A DNA stretch of 64,000 nt from contig CP121321.1 of assembly GCA_043585095.1 (NCBI GenBank), positions 1,674,001 through 1,738,000 of the forward strand, in the 5' to 3' direction. The position numbers and the translations under genes are program-made. The notes beneath the pieces are model-generated. The model saw nothing but the letters and a program-made list of their open reading frames with translations, was not told the origin of the DNA and ran no database searches. Origin of the DNA: JANQIO01 sp043585095. GTDB lineage: Bacteria; Pseudomonadota; Gammaproteobacteria; Pseudomonadales; Halieaceae. Each line of letters starts with the position of its first letter. The stretch's first letter is position 1. Shown here piece by piece: positions 44,323-53,228 of this stretch.

Positions 44323-46074
44323 ATGGACGAACGCGGCACAACACTCTGGGATGACGCCCTGACGGCTGCAGCTCTGGTTGCTATCAACCCGGGCGCTCTG
44401 GGTGGCGTTGCATTGCGCGCACGACCCGGGCCGGTCAGAGATGCGTGGCTGCGAGAGCTGCAATGCTTGTTGCCCGAGGACATGCCGTTTCGAAAAATTC
44501 CACAAACCGTGAGTGAAGCCCGGCTGTTGGGCGGACTTGATCTGGCGGCCACACTAAAAGCCGGTGCGCCCATCTCGCAGACCGGACTCTTAAGTGAATG
44601 TGATGGCGGCTTTTGCCTGTTGGCCATGGCCGAGCGCTGCGAACGCAGCACCGCAGCCCACCTCTGTCAGGCCCTGGACCGTGGAGAGGTTCGCGTCGAA
44701 AGAGAGGGTCTTAGCGCGGTCAATAAAGCCAGAGTGGCGATCGTTGCTTTGGACGAAAGTGCTGAAGTAGAAGAACGGCTGGATGACGCACTGGCCGAAC
44801 GTCTGGCATTTCATATCGACCTGCACTCGATCAGTATCAATCAACTCACCCCGCCAGAGTTTGACCAAATATCCGTAGATGATGCTCGCGACTTGCTGCC
44901 TGACGTCGTTTGTGACACCGAGTGCCTGTCCAGATTAGTGGGCGCGGCCGCCGTGTTCGGCGTTCATTCACCGCGTGCCGCGCTGTTTGCTGTGAATGCA
45001 GCGCGTTGCTCCGCTGCATTAAATGAGCGCACGCTGGTAGAGGAAGAAGATCTGGAGGTTGCTACGCGTTTGGTGATTTCACCGCGCGCAACGCAAATCC
45101 CTGCGTTTGAAGAGGAGAGCGAGTCACAGCCTCCCCCGCCGCCTGAGGAGCAACAGGCGGAGGAGCCCGAACAGGAAAGCGACAGCCTCCAACAGGGCGA
45201 GGGCATGCAGGATCGTTTGATCGATGCGGCGCAGGCGGCTTTGCCAGATGGCCTGTTGGCCCAACTTGCCGCAGGCGGCGTCAGTCGCAGCGCGCAGCGC
45301 GCTGGCAAGTCGGGACAGATGCGTAAAGCCAAAACCCGAGGCCGTCCAATGGGTACCATTGCGGGAGATCCGCGCAGCGGCTCACGGCTTAGCCCCGTGG
45401 CAACGCTACGCGCGGCCGCACCCTGGCAACCATTGCGACGACAGGAGGCCCAGGACGGCTATCCTGGCATGCTGATACGCCGCGATGACTTTCGGGTCGT
45501 GCGCTTTCGAGAGCGCTCCGAGAGCACCACCATTTTTGTCGTTGACGCGTCGGGGTCCTCAGCCTTGAACCGCCTCGCAGAAGCCAAGGGCGCCGTCGAG
45601 CTGTTGTTAGCTGACTGCTATATCCGACGCGATCAGGTCGCCCTGGTAGCCTTTCGCGGTGACTGCGCTGAGCTGCTACTGCCACCCACTCGCTCACTGG
45701 TGCGCGCTAAACGTAACCTTTCTGCATTGCCCGGTGGCGGCGGGACACCGCTTAACTCCGCCATTGAGACCACAGCCGCTCTGGCGGACCAATTGAAACG
45801 ACGCGGCAGTACACCGTCCGTTGTATTCCTCACCGATGGGCGTGGCAATATCGCGCGAGATGGCGGTCGTGGTCGCGAAGCAGCAGCCGAAGATCTGGAT
45901 ACGGCCGCGGCATTGTTTCGTGAAACCGGCATCAATGGCATGGTTATCGATACCTCGCCGCGGCCTGGACCTAGCGCCGAGGTGCTGGCTCGAAGTTTGA
46001 ATCTCAGCTATTTGCCGCTGCCCCATGCCGACGCCGGACAGCTTCGCGATGCAGTGCGCTCCGCAACACCTTGA
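44323..46074 (+). CDS. bchD: Magnesium chelatase subunit D
   Basis: 583 residues: an inactive AAA+-like N-terminal half related to BchI but without a Walker A, a Pro/Glu/Gln-rich acidic linker (ESQPPPPPEEQQAEEPEQES) at about 270, and a C-terminal von Willebrand A domain with a MIDAS motif DASGSS and GGGGTPLNSAI. It organises BchI hexamers and contacts BchH. Its stop overlaps the bchO start (TTGA). Confidence 0.95.
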   Translation: MDERGTTLWDDALTAAALVAINPGALGGVALRARPGPVRDAWLRELQCLLPEDMPFRKIPQTVSEARLLGGLDLAATLKAGAPISQTGLLSECDGGFCLLAMAERCERSTAAHLCQALDRGEVRVEREGLSAVNKARVAIVALDESAEVEERLDDALAERLAFHIDLHSISINQLTPPEFDQISVDDARDLLPDVVCDTECLSRLVGAAAVFGVHSPRAALFAVNAARCSAALNERTLVEEEDLEVATRLVISPRATQIPAFEEESESQPPPPPEEQQAEEPEQESDSLQQGEGMQDRLIDAAQAALPDGLLAQLAAGGVSRSAQRAGKSGQMRKAKTRGRPMGTIAGDPRSGSRLSPVATLRAAAPWQPLRRQEAQDGYPGMLIRRDDFRVVRFRERSESTTIFVVDASGSSALNRLAEAKGAVELLLADCYIRRDQVALVAFRGDCAELLLPPTRSLVRAKRNLSALPGGGGTPLNSAIETTAALADQLKRRGSTPSVVFLTDGRGNIARDGGRGREAAAEDLDTAAALFRETGINGMVIDTSPRPGPSAEVLARSLNLSYLPLPHADAGQLRDAVRSATP

Positions 46075-46940
46075 CGCCTGAACAACGCCTACAGGAATGG
46101 CGGTGGCCGCTGCGAGAGCACAGTCGGTTTATTCTAGTTAACGGCCACCGCTGGCACTATCAGCGGCTGGGCACTGGTCCCACTTTGCTGCTGCTACACG
46201 GGACTGGAGCCGCCAGCCACTCCTGGGCACCGCTGATGCCGCTGCTGGCAGAGCATTTCGACGTTATCGCCGTCGACCTGCCCGGACATGGATTAAGCGA
46301 GGCAGCGGCAACAGAGGGAATGTCGCTGCCTGGCATGGCGTCCGGCGTGTGCAACTTACTCAAGGCCATCGATTCAACGCCAGTGCTTGCGGCCGGACAT
46401 TCTGCCGGCGCAGCAATATTGGCGGCAATGTGCCTCGATCAGCAACTGTCGCCGCGAGCTGTCATCAGCGTCAATGGTGCAATGCTGGCACTGCCGGGCA
46501 TGACAGGAATGTTCTTTAGCGGCAGCGCGCGTTTGTTGGCCGCCATACCGCAGGTCCCTTCCTGGCTTTCCGGTCTCGGCGGTCGACACGCTTTCATGAC
46601 GCGGATGCTCGACGGCACAGGCTCCTGTCCCGATCCCGACATGATCGAACGTTACCGGCAGCTTGTCGGCTATCCTCCGCACGTGGCCGCTACCCTGACG
46701 ATGATGGCGCAATGGGACCTGGTGTCTCTGGAACGTCGCCTTCCAGCCCTACAGACCAAGGTGCATTTGATGGCCTGCGCAGCGGACCGGACCGTACCGC
46801 CTCAGCAATCGGCAAAACTTCATGCAATGCTTGCCGATAGCACGCTGCTAACCCTGCCCAATCTGGGGCACCTGGGTCACGAAGAGGCACCCGATTTATT
46901 TGCCGACGTATTCATCGATATGGCGGCGACATTGACCTAG
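46071..46940 (+). CDS. bchO: BchO, alpha/beta hydrolase of the Mg-chelatase cluster
   Basis: 289 residues with LLLHGTGAASHSW, VDLPGHGLSE and Ser111 in AAGHSAGAAIL, with the final histidine in LGHLGHEE. Known: bchO lies next to bchID in purple bacteria and is annotated as a putative Mg-chelatase accessory protein, with no proven reaction. The start is a TTG overlapping the bchD stop by 4 bases, implying coupling. Unlike the hydrolase across the bchI promoter, its nucleophile motif is standard. Confidence 0.9.
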   Translation: MTPEQRLQEWRWPLREHSRFILVNGHRWHYQRLGTGPTLLLLHGTGAASHSWAPLMPLLAEHFDVIAVDLPGHGLSEAAATEGMSLPGMASGVCNLLKAIDSTPVLAAGHSAGAAILAAMCLDQQLSPRAVISVNGAMLALPGMTGMFFSGSARLLAAIPQVPSWLSGLGGRHAFMTRMLDGTGSCPDPDMIERYRQLVGYPPHVAATLTMMAQWDLVSLERRLPALQTKVHLMACAADRTVPPQQSAKLHAMLADSTLLTLPNLGHLGHEEAPDLFADVFIDMAATLT

Positions 46941-47023
46941 ATTACCTTTTGGCGCAGTCGGCCCGGAGCATTTTCAACTCTATAGCGTCGGAGACTGTTC
47001 ACATCTCAGTCTCAGTGCTATTC

Positions 47024-47041
47024 TGTCTATATTATTAGACA
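47024..47041. promoter_or_regulatory. PpsR/CrtJ-type site upstream of crtI
   Basis: TGTCTATATTATTAGACA is an exact TGT-N12-ACA and almost fully palindromic. It is 20 bp before the crtI start. Another TGT at 46996 has a mismatched partner, so only one good site is visible. Confidence 0.75.
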
Positions 47042-47060
47042 GCTTGGAGCGTCCAATTCT

Positions 47061-48590
47061 GTGAACAGTCCTAACCCCTTGCGTAGCGAGGCAATTGAAC
47101 ACGCCATGAGACCACACGCCATCGTCATTGGCAGCGGATTTGGCGGACTGGCGAGCGCGGTCAGACTGGGTGCACGCGGCTACCGCGTTACCGTGGTCGA
47201 AAAACTTGATCGAGCGGGCGGCAGAGGACGTGTACACAAACAGGATGGCTTTACCTTCGATGCCGGCCCTACCATCATCACTGCGCCCTTTCTGTTCGAA
47301 GAACTCTGGGACGTCGCTGGTGAGCGGTTTAGCGACGACGTTGAGTTAAAACGGATGGATCCGTTCTACCGGGTGCGCTTCGACGATGGCACGCATTTCG
47401 ATTATGTGGGTGAAGCCGAACGCAATGAGCCCCAGATCGCGGCGCTCAACGAACAAGATATCGCAGGTTATCGCCGCTTTCTCAAAGCCGCGTCCGAGAA
47501 TTACCGGGTGGGCTTCGAGATGCTGGTTGACCGCCCCTTCAGCAAGCTGATGGACATGGCAAGCGTGGTCCCGGACATGCTGCGACTTCGTGCCGATCGC
47601 TCGGTACACAAAATGGTTTCCCGCTATGTAAAAAGCGAAAAACTGCGCATGGTGCTGAGTTTTCATCCCCTGCTCATCGGCGGCAATCCTTTTGCAGCCA
47701 GCAGCGTCTACACGCTGATTTCACACCTTGAAAAACACAGCGGCGTATTTTCCGCCATGGGCGGCACAGGCACTATGGTTAAGGGTCTTGAGCGCTTGAT
47801 CGGAAAACAGGGCAGCAGCATTCGCTTCAATAGCGAAGTGAAGCAAATCTTGCTTAAGGACCGCACTGCGCGCGGCGTAATGCTTGCCGACGGCACTACG
47901 CTTGAGGCCGACATCGTAGTCTGCAACAGTGATGTCGCCTGGACCTACCGAAACCTTCTGCCAACGCTAAAGCGACGCAGCTGGACCGACAAACGACTTG
48001 ATCGCGCGCACTACTCCAACGGCCTGTTTGTTTGGTATTTCGGCACCAAACAGCGCTACGACGATGTTCCCCATCACAGCATCTTGATGGGGCCTCGCTA
48101 CAAGGGTCTGCTAGACGACATCTTCCACAACAAGAAACTGTCAAAAGACTTTAGCCTATACCTGCACAGACCAACCGCTACAGATACCTCGATGGCACCC
48201 GACGGCTGCGACTGCTTCTACGTGCTAGCCCCGGTCCCCAACTTAGAGGCGGACGTCGACTGGGAACAACAGGCAGAACCTTTCCGCCAGGCCGTTGAGC
48301 AACGCCTTAGCGAGACTATGCTTCCTGGCCTGAAAGACAATGTAATCAGTTCATTGGTGACTACACCTTTAGACTTTCAGAACGACCTGCTGTCCTATCG
48401 TGGCGCAGGCTTCGGTATGGAGCCCCGGCTATTGCAAAGCGCCTGGTTCCGCCCGCACAACCGCAGTGAAGACGTTAAAAACCTGTTTTTTGTCGGCGCG
48501 GGAACGCATCCCGGCGCGGGACTCCCAGGGGTTATTTCCTCTGCGAAAGTGATTGAACAATTGGTGCCGCATGCCAACGCTCTTGCCTAA
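47061..48590 (+). CDS. crtI: Phytoene desaturase
   Basis: 509 residues: N-terminal FAD-binding AIVIGSGFGGLASAVRLGARG, TFDAGPTIITAPFLFEELW and the C-terminal CrtI signature FVGAGTHPGAGLPGVISSAK. It desaturates phytoene to neurosporene or lycopene. The start is taken as GTG 47061; an ATG at 47106 directly before the dinucleotide fold is possible. Directly downstream of a PpsR-type site. The C-terminus overlaps crtB by 20 bp. Confidence 0.95.
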   Translation: MNSPNPLRSEAIEHAMRPHAIVIGSGFGGLASAVRLGARGYRVTVVEKLDRAGGRGRVHKQDGFTFDAGPTIITAPFLFEELWDVAGERFSDDVELKRMDPFYRVRFDDGTHFDYVGEAERNEPQIAALNEQDIAGYRRFLKAASENYRVGFEMLVDRPFSKLMDMASVVPDMLRLRADRSVHKMVSRYVKSEKLRMVLSFHPLLIGGNPFAASSVYTLISHLEKHSGVFSAMGGTGTMVKGLERLIGKQGSSIRFNSEVKQILLKDRTARGVMLADGTTLEADIVVCNSDVAWTYRNLLPTLKRRSWTDKRLDRAHYSNGLFVWYFGTKQRYDDVPHHSILMGPRYKGLLDDIFHNKKLSKDFSLYLHRPTATDTSMAPDGCDCFYVLAPVPNLEADVDWEQQAEPFRQAVEQRLSETMLPGLKDNVISSLVTTPLDFQNDLLSYRGAGFGMEPRLLQSAWFRPHNRSEDVKNLFFVGAGTHPGAGLPGVISSAKVIEQLVPHANALA

Positions 48591-49671
48591 CAATCGACTG
48601 GATACCAGCAGCAGCGATCAGGCGGCGTGCCGCCAATTACTGCGCCACGGGTCGCGCTCTTTTTATGCAGCTTCCCTGCTGATGCCGCAGCCCTATAGAG
48701 ATGCAGCCGTCAGCCTGTATGCCTTCTGCAGGGTTGCTGACGATGCTATCGACCTTAGCGAAGATCCACGGGCTTCACTGGCTGAGCTACGGCGCCGCCT
48801 TGATCGAATTTATAACAACACTCCCGCCGCCGAAGCCACCGACAGAACGCTTGCCGTGGTGGTCAAAGAGTTCGGTATCCCAAGGGCGCTTTTGGACGCA
48901 CTACTGGAAGGCTTTGCCTGGGACTGTGACGAGCGCAGCTATGAAACCCTGGAAGATCTGCGCGCCTATGGCGCGCGTGTAGCAGGCGTCGTAGGCGTTA
49001 TGATGGCCCTGCTCATGGGTGAGCGCGATCCCCGCGTTCTGGCACGGGCGGCAGATCTGGGCGTCGCCATGCAGCTGACCAATATCGCCCGCGATGTCGG
49101 CGAGGACGCGCGCAATGGTCGCATCTACCTGCCACTGCAGTGGTTGCGCGACGCGAAAATAGAGCCAGCAGAATTTTTGGCCAAACCCAAACACAGTAGC
49201 GCGCTTGCGAGCATTGTTGAGAATTTGCTGAGCGAGGCAGACCGTCTCTATACGCGCTCTGAATCAGGGATCGCATCGCTGCCTCGCGGCTGCCAGCCCT
49301 GCGTTATGACCGCCAGACTGCTATATGCAGAGATCGGTGAAGAAGTCAGGCGCCGAAACGGAGATTCGATCAGCTCCAGAGCGATAGCGAGCCCTGCGCG
49401 CAAATGCAGGACGGTCGCCGGCCTTGGCCGCCTGGGTAAGCTTTCAATGAGCACACTGACAGCACCGGTGCTACCGGAAACAGCATTCTTGCTTGAGGCT
49501 GTGGCATCGGCTCCACTACCCGCTATCGACGGCGACGCCGCCGTTGGCAAAGTCGAGTGGATGATGGACATGTTTGCTGAACTGCAAAGACGCGATAAGT
49601 TGTCGCAAGTGAATCCCAGAGACGCCTACTGCCCGCTTATCGGCAAAGAACAGGACTTAAGACTCTCGTAA
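48571..49671 (+). CDS. crtB: Phytoene synthase
   Basis: 366 residues from ATG 48571 (an in-frame TTG lies 18 bases upstream). Squalene/phytoene synthase motifs: SRSFYAASLLMP, first Asp-rich VADDAIDLSED and second NIARDVGEDARNGRIYLP, which bind the diphosphates through Mg2+. It joins two geranylgeranyl-PP to phytoene. It overlaps crtI and converges on crtC with 62 bp between the stops; I see no clear terminator there. Confidence 0.95.
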   Translation: MPTLLPNNRLDTSSSDQAACRQLLRHGSRSFYAASLLMPQPYRDAAVSLYAFCRVADDAIDLSEDPRASLAELRRRLDRIYNNTPAAEATDRTLAVVVKEFGIPRALLDALLEGFAWDCDERSYETLEDLRAYGARVAGVVGVMMALLMGERDPRVLARAADLGVAMQLTNIARDVGEDARNGRIYLPLQWLRDAKIEPAEFLAKPKHSSALASIVENLLSEADRLYTRSESGIASLPRGCQPCVMTARLLYAEIGEEVRRRNGDSISSRAIASPARKCRTVAGLGRLGKLSMSTLTAPVLPETAFLLEAVASAPLPAIDGDAAVGKVEWMMDMFAELQRRDKLSQVNPRDAYCPLIGKEQDLRLS

Positions 49672-49733
49672 CCCATGCGGGCCGGCCCCGGGCCTAAATA
49701 GCGCAGCAGATAGGCCGCACGCGGCAGATAGTT

Positions 49734-50966
49734 CTAACCAGGCGGCTTTCCAGGCCACCTCGGCATACGAAACGGCAACAAAAACTGCACCCAGGGCTGC
49801 CGAAATCGATCCAAATCCAGGCTTTCATGCATGGCCCAGGCACCCTGCTGCTCGCCGTCTTCATAGCGCAGCAATGAGCGCGAGTAAAAAGGCGTGTCCT
49901 CGTAGGTTTTTGCTACCGAGACCGTGCTGCCCGCTCCGACTCTGGCATCACGGCGCATGCGCCAAACCGGGGTACTACGCAGTTTTTGACTGACGCCATC
50001 ATCAAGCTTTGCAACATCGCCATGCTCATCAAAGCCTAAACTCAGTAATGTGGGCTCACCGCGTCGGGGCCACGCTTCATAGCGAACAATGGTTCTGCCA
50101 TCGGCGGCATTGAGGCGCGACCAATGCCAATATGAAAATCCATCTTCAAGCGGCTCGCTGCCCCAATTGGCGTCCACGTAGCCCTCACCGCTCCAATTCA
50201 GCGCCGGGCTATCGAAGCTGACGTCAACCTGAGCGCAAGGTGAAACCGGCCACCAATGGTGTCGGCCTTCATTATCCAGTGCGTAATGAGTGCTCTGTGG
50301 ACCCTTTAACTGCACACGCACCTGGCCTTTTGAACGACGTGGCAATGGCACCGTCCACTCCTCTACGTCGATAATCAGAGTGTCGCCCTCATAGCGCAGC
50401 GCGCTGGGACCGACCTGCATAGACATCGCATCTCGATTTAGGTCGTAACGGCCGCGCTCCGTCAGCGCCCAGCGCTTACCGCCGGGGGTATAGAGTATGG
50501 CGTTGAGCGCGCAGTGATTTTCCGGATCTATGTCACCGCGTTTGCGAGCACCGAAGTAATAGGGGGAGAAAACGCTGCCTACAAAGGCAATAAGCGTCAG
50601 ACCCTGGCTGCCATCAGCGCTTAAGGCGTCTATGTACCACCAGCGGTACCCGCGGTCCGTGACCGGCTCGTCGAATCCCGGTCCGCAAGGACGCTGTCCG
50701 CCGCCTGCATTCCCGATAGCGTTACCATGGGTACTCCCGCCCCCGGATGCACGCCGCCCCCCGCCAGGTAAAGACCCCTGAGGCGACTGCGAGACCCCGG
50801 CCGCTGGAAGGCCGACAGCCAACCGTGGGTCGCCTGTCCATATATCGCGCCGCCGCTGCCCGGAAACCTTGCTTCGAAATCGCTGGGGCTGCGCAATACT
50901 TTCGCCCCCAGAGGCTGTATCTCCACGCCGCACCGGCTGATTTTGTTTAGCATTCGTTGCTGACAT
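49734..50966 (-). CDS. crtC: Carotenoid 1,2-hydratase (hydroxyneurosporene synthase)
   Basis: The last about 310 residues match CrtC: FDEPVTDRGYRWWYIDALSADG, LIAFVGSVFSPYYFGARK and GEGYVDANWGSEPLEDGFSYWHWSR. It adds water across the terminal double bond of neurosporene or lycopene. Odd: homology begins at about 50672, but there is no in-frame ATG, GTG or TTG between there and TTG near 50838. The best start by ribosome site is ATG 50966 (AGGAGG, 7-nt spacing), which overlaps crtD by 337 bp and adds about 100 Gly/Arg-rich residues unlike CrtC. The true N-terminus is unresolved. Confidence 0.85.
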   Translation of the reverse strand: MSATNAKQNQPVRRGDTASGGESIAQPQRFRSKVSGQRRRDIWTGDPRLAVGLPAAGVSQSPQGSLPGGGRRASGGGSTHGNAIGNAGGGQRPCGPGFDEPVTDRGYRWWYIDALSADGSQGLTLIAFVGSVFSPYYFGARKRGDIDPENHCALNAILYTPGGKRWALTERGRYDLNRDAMSMQVGPSALRYEGDTLIIDVEEWTVPLPRRSKGQVRVQLKGPQSTHYALDNEGRHHWWPVSPCAQVDVSFDSPALNWSGEGYVDANWGSEPLEDGFSYWHWSRLNAADGRTIVRYEAWPRRGEPTLLSLGFDEHGDVAKLDDGVSQKLRSTPVWRMRRDARVGAGSTVSVAKTYEDTPFYSRSLLRYEDGEQQGAWAMHESLDLDRFRQPWVQFLLPFRMPRWPGKPPG

Positions 50967-52168
50967 TCGGCGACCTCCTCGTCGCTAAAGGTGTGGCTGT
51001 CGCCTATCGCTGGCGCGTTGGCCAAAGCAAATATCCGCTCACCCGCAGTGGAGGACTCGGCGACTTTCTGTTGGCTTGATTGCGAGCGGTCCTGCGCGCA
51101 AACATATACCGTGGGGTCTTCAGGCAGAGCCCGTTCAGTAAAGAGTGTGTCGAATTCACGCTTATAGTCTTTAGAGAAAAATACCGTGTGGTAAGCAAGC
51201 TCCAATCCGGAGACATGGGCGGCGGTGGACAGCGTCATGGCAGACAGGGAACGCTCGCTGGGCCGCGCTGGTATAGCGCGGCGGGCCGCGTCTCCCAGCA
51301 AGCCGCCTCGCAAGGCGCCGAGATCAGCCGTACAAATAACATCCGAGCAGCGAATCTCGCGCCCCGTGCTGGTTCTAACCGCTCGCAGGCGACCGCCGAA
51401 AGAATCGATATGCTCCACTGACTCGCCATTGATAAAGGTTGCACCACGCTGTCTTGCCACCGCAGCGAGCCCGCTCGCCAGACTCTGCATACCGCCTTCA
51501 AGCTGCCAGACGCCTTCCTGCTCAAGATGGGCTATTAGCATCAGCGTAGCGGGAGCGCGCCAGGGATTTGAGCCACAGTAAGTGGCATAGCGACCAAACA
51601 GCTGCTTAAGCCTGGGGTCTTTGAAGTGGTCATCCAGGGCACGCCAGAAAGTCGTGAACGGCCGTAGGCCAAGCAATCCAGATAGACCGGCTCCGCGCGC
51701 GCGCCAACCAAGCGATAGTGGGTTTGGCTTTGTTGCGCGCAGCATTGTGGGTTCGAGGAGATTAAATATACGTCCCGCTTCAGCACAAAATTTGAGGTAA
51801 CCCAAGGCTTCTTCCAGGCCAGCGAAATCTGCTATCGCGTCGGCCGACTGTTGGCGGTCCGCAAAAAGATCGAGGCCAGGGCCCTCTTCCCAGGCATGTC
51901 GAGCCAATAAAGAAAGCGGTCTTGCAGTGACGACCTCGCTCAAAGACGATCCGACGCCGTTAAGCAACTCATCGAATACCGAGTACATCGTAAATACTGT
52001 CGGCCCGGAATCGATTGGGCCAGCTGCAGAGGTGACCTGGCGCATTTTGCCACCCTCATATTCGGCAGGCTCAATCACAATCACTTCTGTATCGGCAGCC
52101 AACAGCCGGAGGGACGCAGCGAGACCTGCCATCCCTGCCCCGATCACGACCACGGGATTGCTTGTCAT
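50630..52168 (-). CDS. crtD: Hydroxyneurosporene/methoxyneurosporene desaturase
   Basis: 512 residues of the CrtI-like family: N-terminal VVVIGAGMAGLAASLRLLAA, GPIDSGPTVFTM and C-terminal LYLAGGGVHPGAGVPMVTLSGMQAA. It introduces the C-3,4 double bond in the spheroidene/spirilloxanthin route. It lies upstream of and overlaps crtC, and diverges from crtE across the paired PpsR-type sites. CrtI proper is the other family member, at 47061. The C-terminal end carries about 17 extra polar residues before the stop. Confidence 0.92.
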   Translation of the reverse strand: MTSNPVVVIGAGMAGLAASLRLLAADTEVIVIEPAEYEGGKMRQVTSAAGPIDSGPTVFTMYSVFDELLNGVGSSLSEVVTARPLSLLARHAWEEGPGLDLFADRQQSADAIADFAGLEEALGYLKFCAEAGRIFNLLEPTMLRATKPNPLSLGWRARGAGLSGLLGLRPFTTFWRALDDHFKDPRLKQLFGRYATYCGSNPWRAPATLMLIAHLEQEGVWQLEGGMQSLASGLAAVARQRGATFINGESVEHIDSFGGRLRAVRTSTGREIRCSDVICTADLGALRGGLLGDAARRAIPARPSERSLSAMTLSTAAHVSGLELAYHTVFFSKDYKREFDTLFTERALPEDPTVYVCAQDRSQSSQQKVAESSTAGERIFALANAPAIGDSHTFSDEEVAECQQRMLNKISRCGVEIQPLGAKVLRSPSDFEARFPGSGGAIYGQATHGWLSAFQRPGSRSRLRGLYLAGGGVHPGAGVPMVTLSGMQAADSVLADRDSTSRSRTAGTAGGT

Positions 52169-52226
52169 GGATCACTCCAACAGAGGGAACTCTCGTGCCC
52201 TGTCAATTCTGCTTGCATTGTAGCAA

Positions 52227-52270
52227 TGTCTAGTTAAACTTACATGATCAATTGTACATTTTAATTGACA
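52227..52270. promoter_or_regulatory. Two PpsR/CrtJ-type sites, 8 bp apart, between crtD and crtE
   Basis: TGTCTAGTTAAACTTACA (52227-52244) and TGTACATTTTAATTGACA (52253-52270) are both exact TGT-N12-ACA, with TGATCAAT between. Paired palindromes with 8-bp spacing are the classical arrangement for cooperative CrtJ/PpsR binding. They can control both the crtD-crtC and crtE-crtF-bch-puf transcripts. Confidence 0.85.
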
Positions 52271-52337
52271 CATTCTGGCGTGGCGACAGATGCCAGAAAG
52301 ACATGACAGCAGCAGCGCGCTGCTCAAGGAGATCGTC

Positions 52338-53222
52338 ATGGGTAAAGCCGAAGCCATAACCGAGCTCGAGCTTATTCTTAATAAGCTGGTTGGCCGTGCG
52401 GCCAGCAGTGACTGCCCACCGATTCTTGCCAAAGCGCTGGAGCATGCTGTCTTTCCAGGCGGCGCTCGCGTCAGACCCAAGCTTTGCATGGCCGTGGCCA
52501 AAGCCAATGGCTGCGACACTATTGAACTCGCACTACGCGCCGCAGCCGCCGTTGAACTGCTGCACTGCGCGTCATTGGTACATGACGACCTGCCCTGCTT
52601 CGATGACGCCGATACGCGTCGTGGCAAGCCTTCCGTACACAAAGCCTTCGGTGAACCGATAGCAGTCCTAACCGGGGACGCCCTGATTGTCACTGCGTTC
52701 GAGGCGGTTGGCACACTTGCATTTACGACAGCCGTCGCGACTCGCCTTCCTGCGGTTATGGGCATTCTGGCCAGAGGCACGGGCGCGCCTTACGGTATCT
52801 GTGCAGGCCAGGCCTGGGAAAGTGAAGCGAGCGTCGACCTGTCGCTGTACCATCAGGCCAAAACCGGAGCGCTGTTTATCGCAGCAACCACCGCTGGGGC
52901 CGCCGCATCGGGAGTAAAACAAGAACCCTGGGCGGCATTGGGGAACAGCATTGGCGAAGCCTATCAAGTCGCCGACGATATTCAGGACGCCATTTCAACG
53001 CCCGACAAACTGGGCAAGCCCTGCAGCCAGGACACCACACTATCCCGACCGAGCGCTGTTGCGGAACTTGGCGTACAAGGGGCAGCTCGACGCTTACGCG
53101 AGCTTATAGAGCGCGGGCTGGATTCCGTGCCCGAGTGTCAGGGCCGCGCTCAGCTAGTAGACCTGGTGCGCGCGCAGGCAAAAAGCTTTGTTCCAAAAGG
53201 TCTGTCGCGGCAGGCTGCGTAG
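52338..53222 (+). CDS. crtE: Geranylgeranyl diphosphate synthase
   Basis: 294 residues from ATG 52338, chosen because AAGGAG stands at ideal distance; an ATG 48 bases upstream has no ribosome site. Prenyltransferase motifs: HDDLPCFDDADTRRG (first Asp-rich) and QVADDIQD (second). It makes GGPP for carotenoids and for the bacteriochlorophyll tail. It is the first gene after the paired PpsR-type sites; crtF follows 6 bp after its stop. An IspA-like farnesyl-PP synthase is less likely given the carotenoid context. Confidence 0.93.
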   Translation: MGKAEAITELELILNKLVGRAASSDCPPILAKALEHAVFPGGARVRPKLCMAVAKANGCDTIELALRAAAAVELLHCASLVHDDLPCFDDADTRRGKPSVHKAFGEPIAVLTGDALIVTAFEAVGTLAFTTAVATRLPAVMGILARGTGAPYGICAGQAWESEASVDLSLYHQAKTGALFIAATTAGAAASGVKQEPWAALGNSIGEAYQVADDIQDAISTPDKLGKPCSQDTTLSRPSAVAELGVQGAARRLRELIERGLDSVPECQGRAQLVDLVRAQAKSFVPKGLSRQAA

Positions 53223-53228
53223 CCACAA

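Noticed and set aside
46996..47013. Second PpsR site before crtI
   Set aside because: TGT-N12-CTC fails the right half-site, and the 10-bp spacing differs from the other pairs.
49734..52168. CrtD-CrtC fusion by programmed frameshift
   Set aside because: The crtC frame is open through the overlap, but I see no slippery heptamer and stop codon arrangement that would support it; listed only as an open possibility under the overlap finding.
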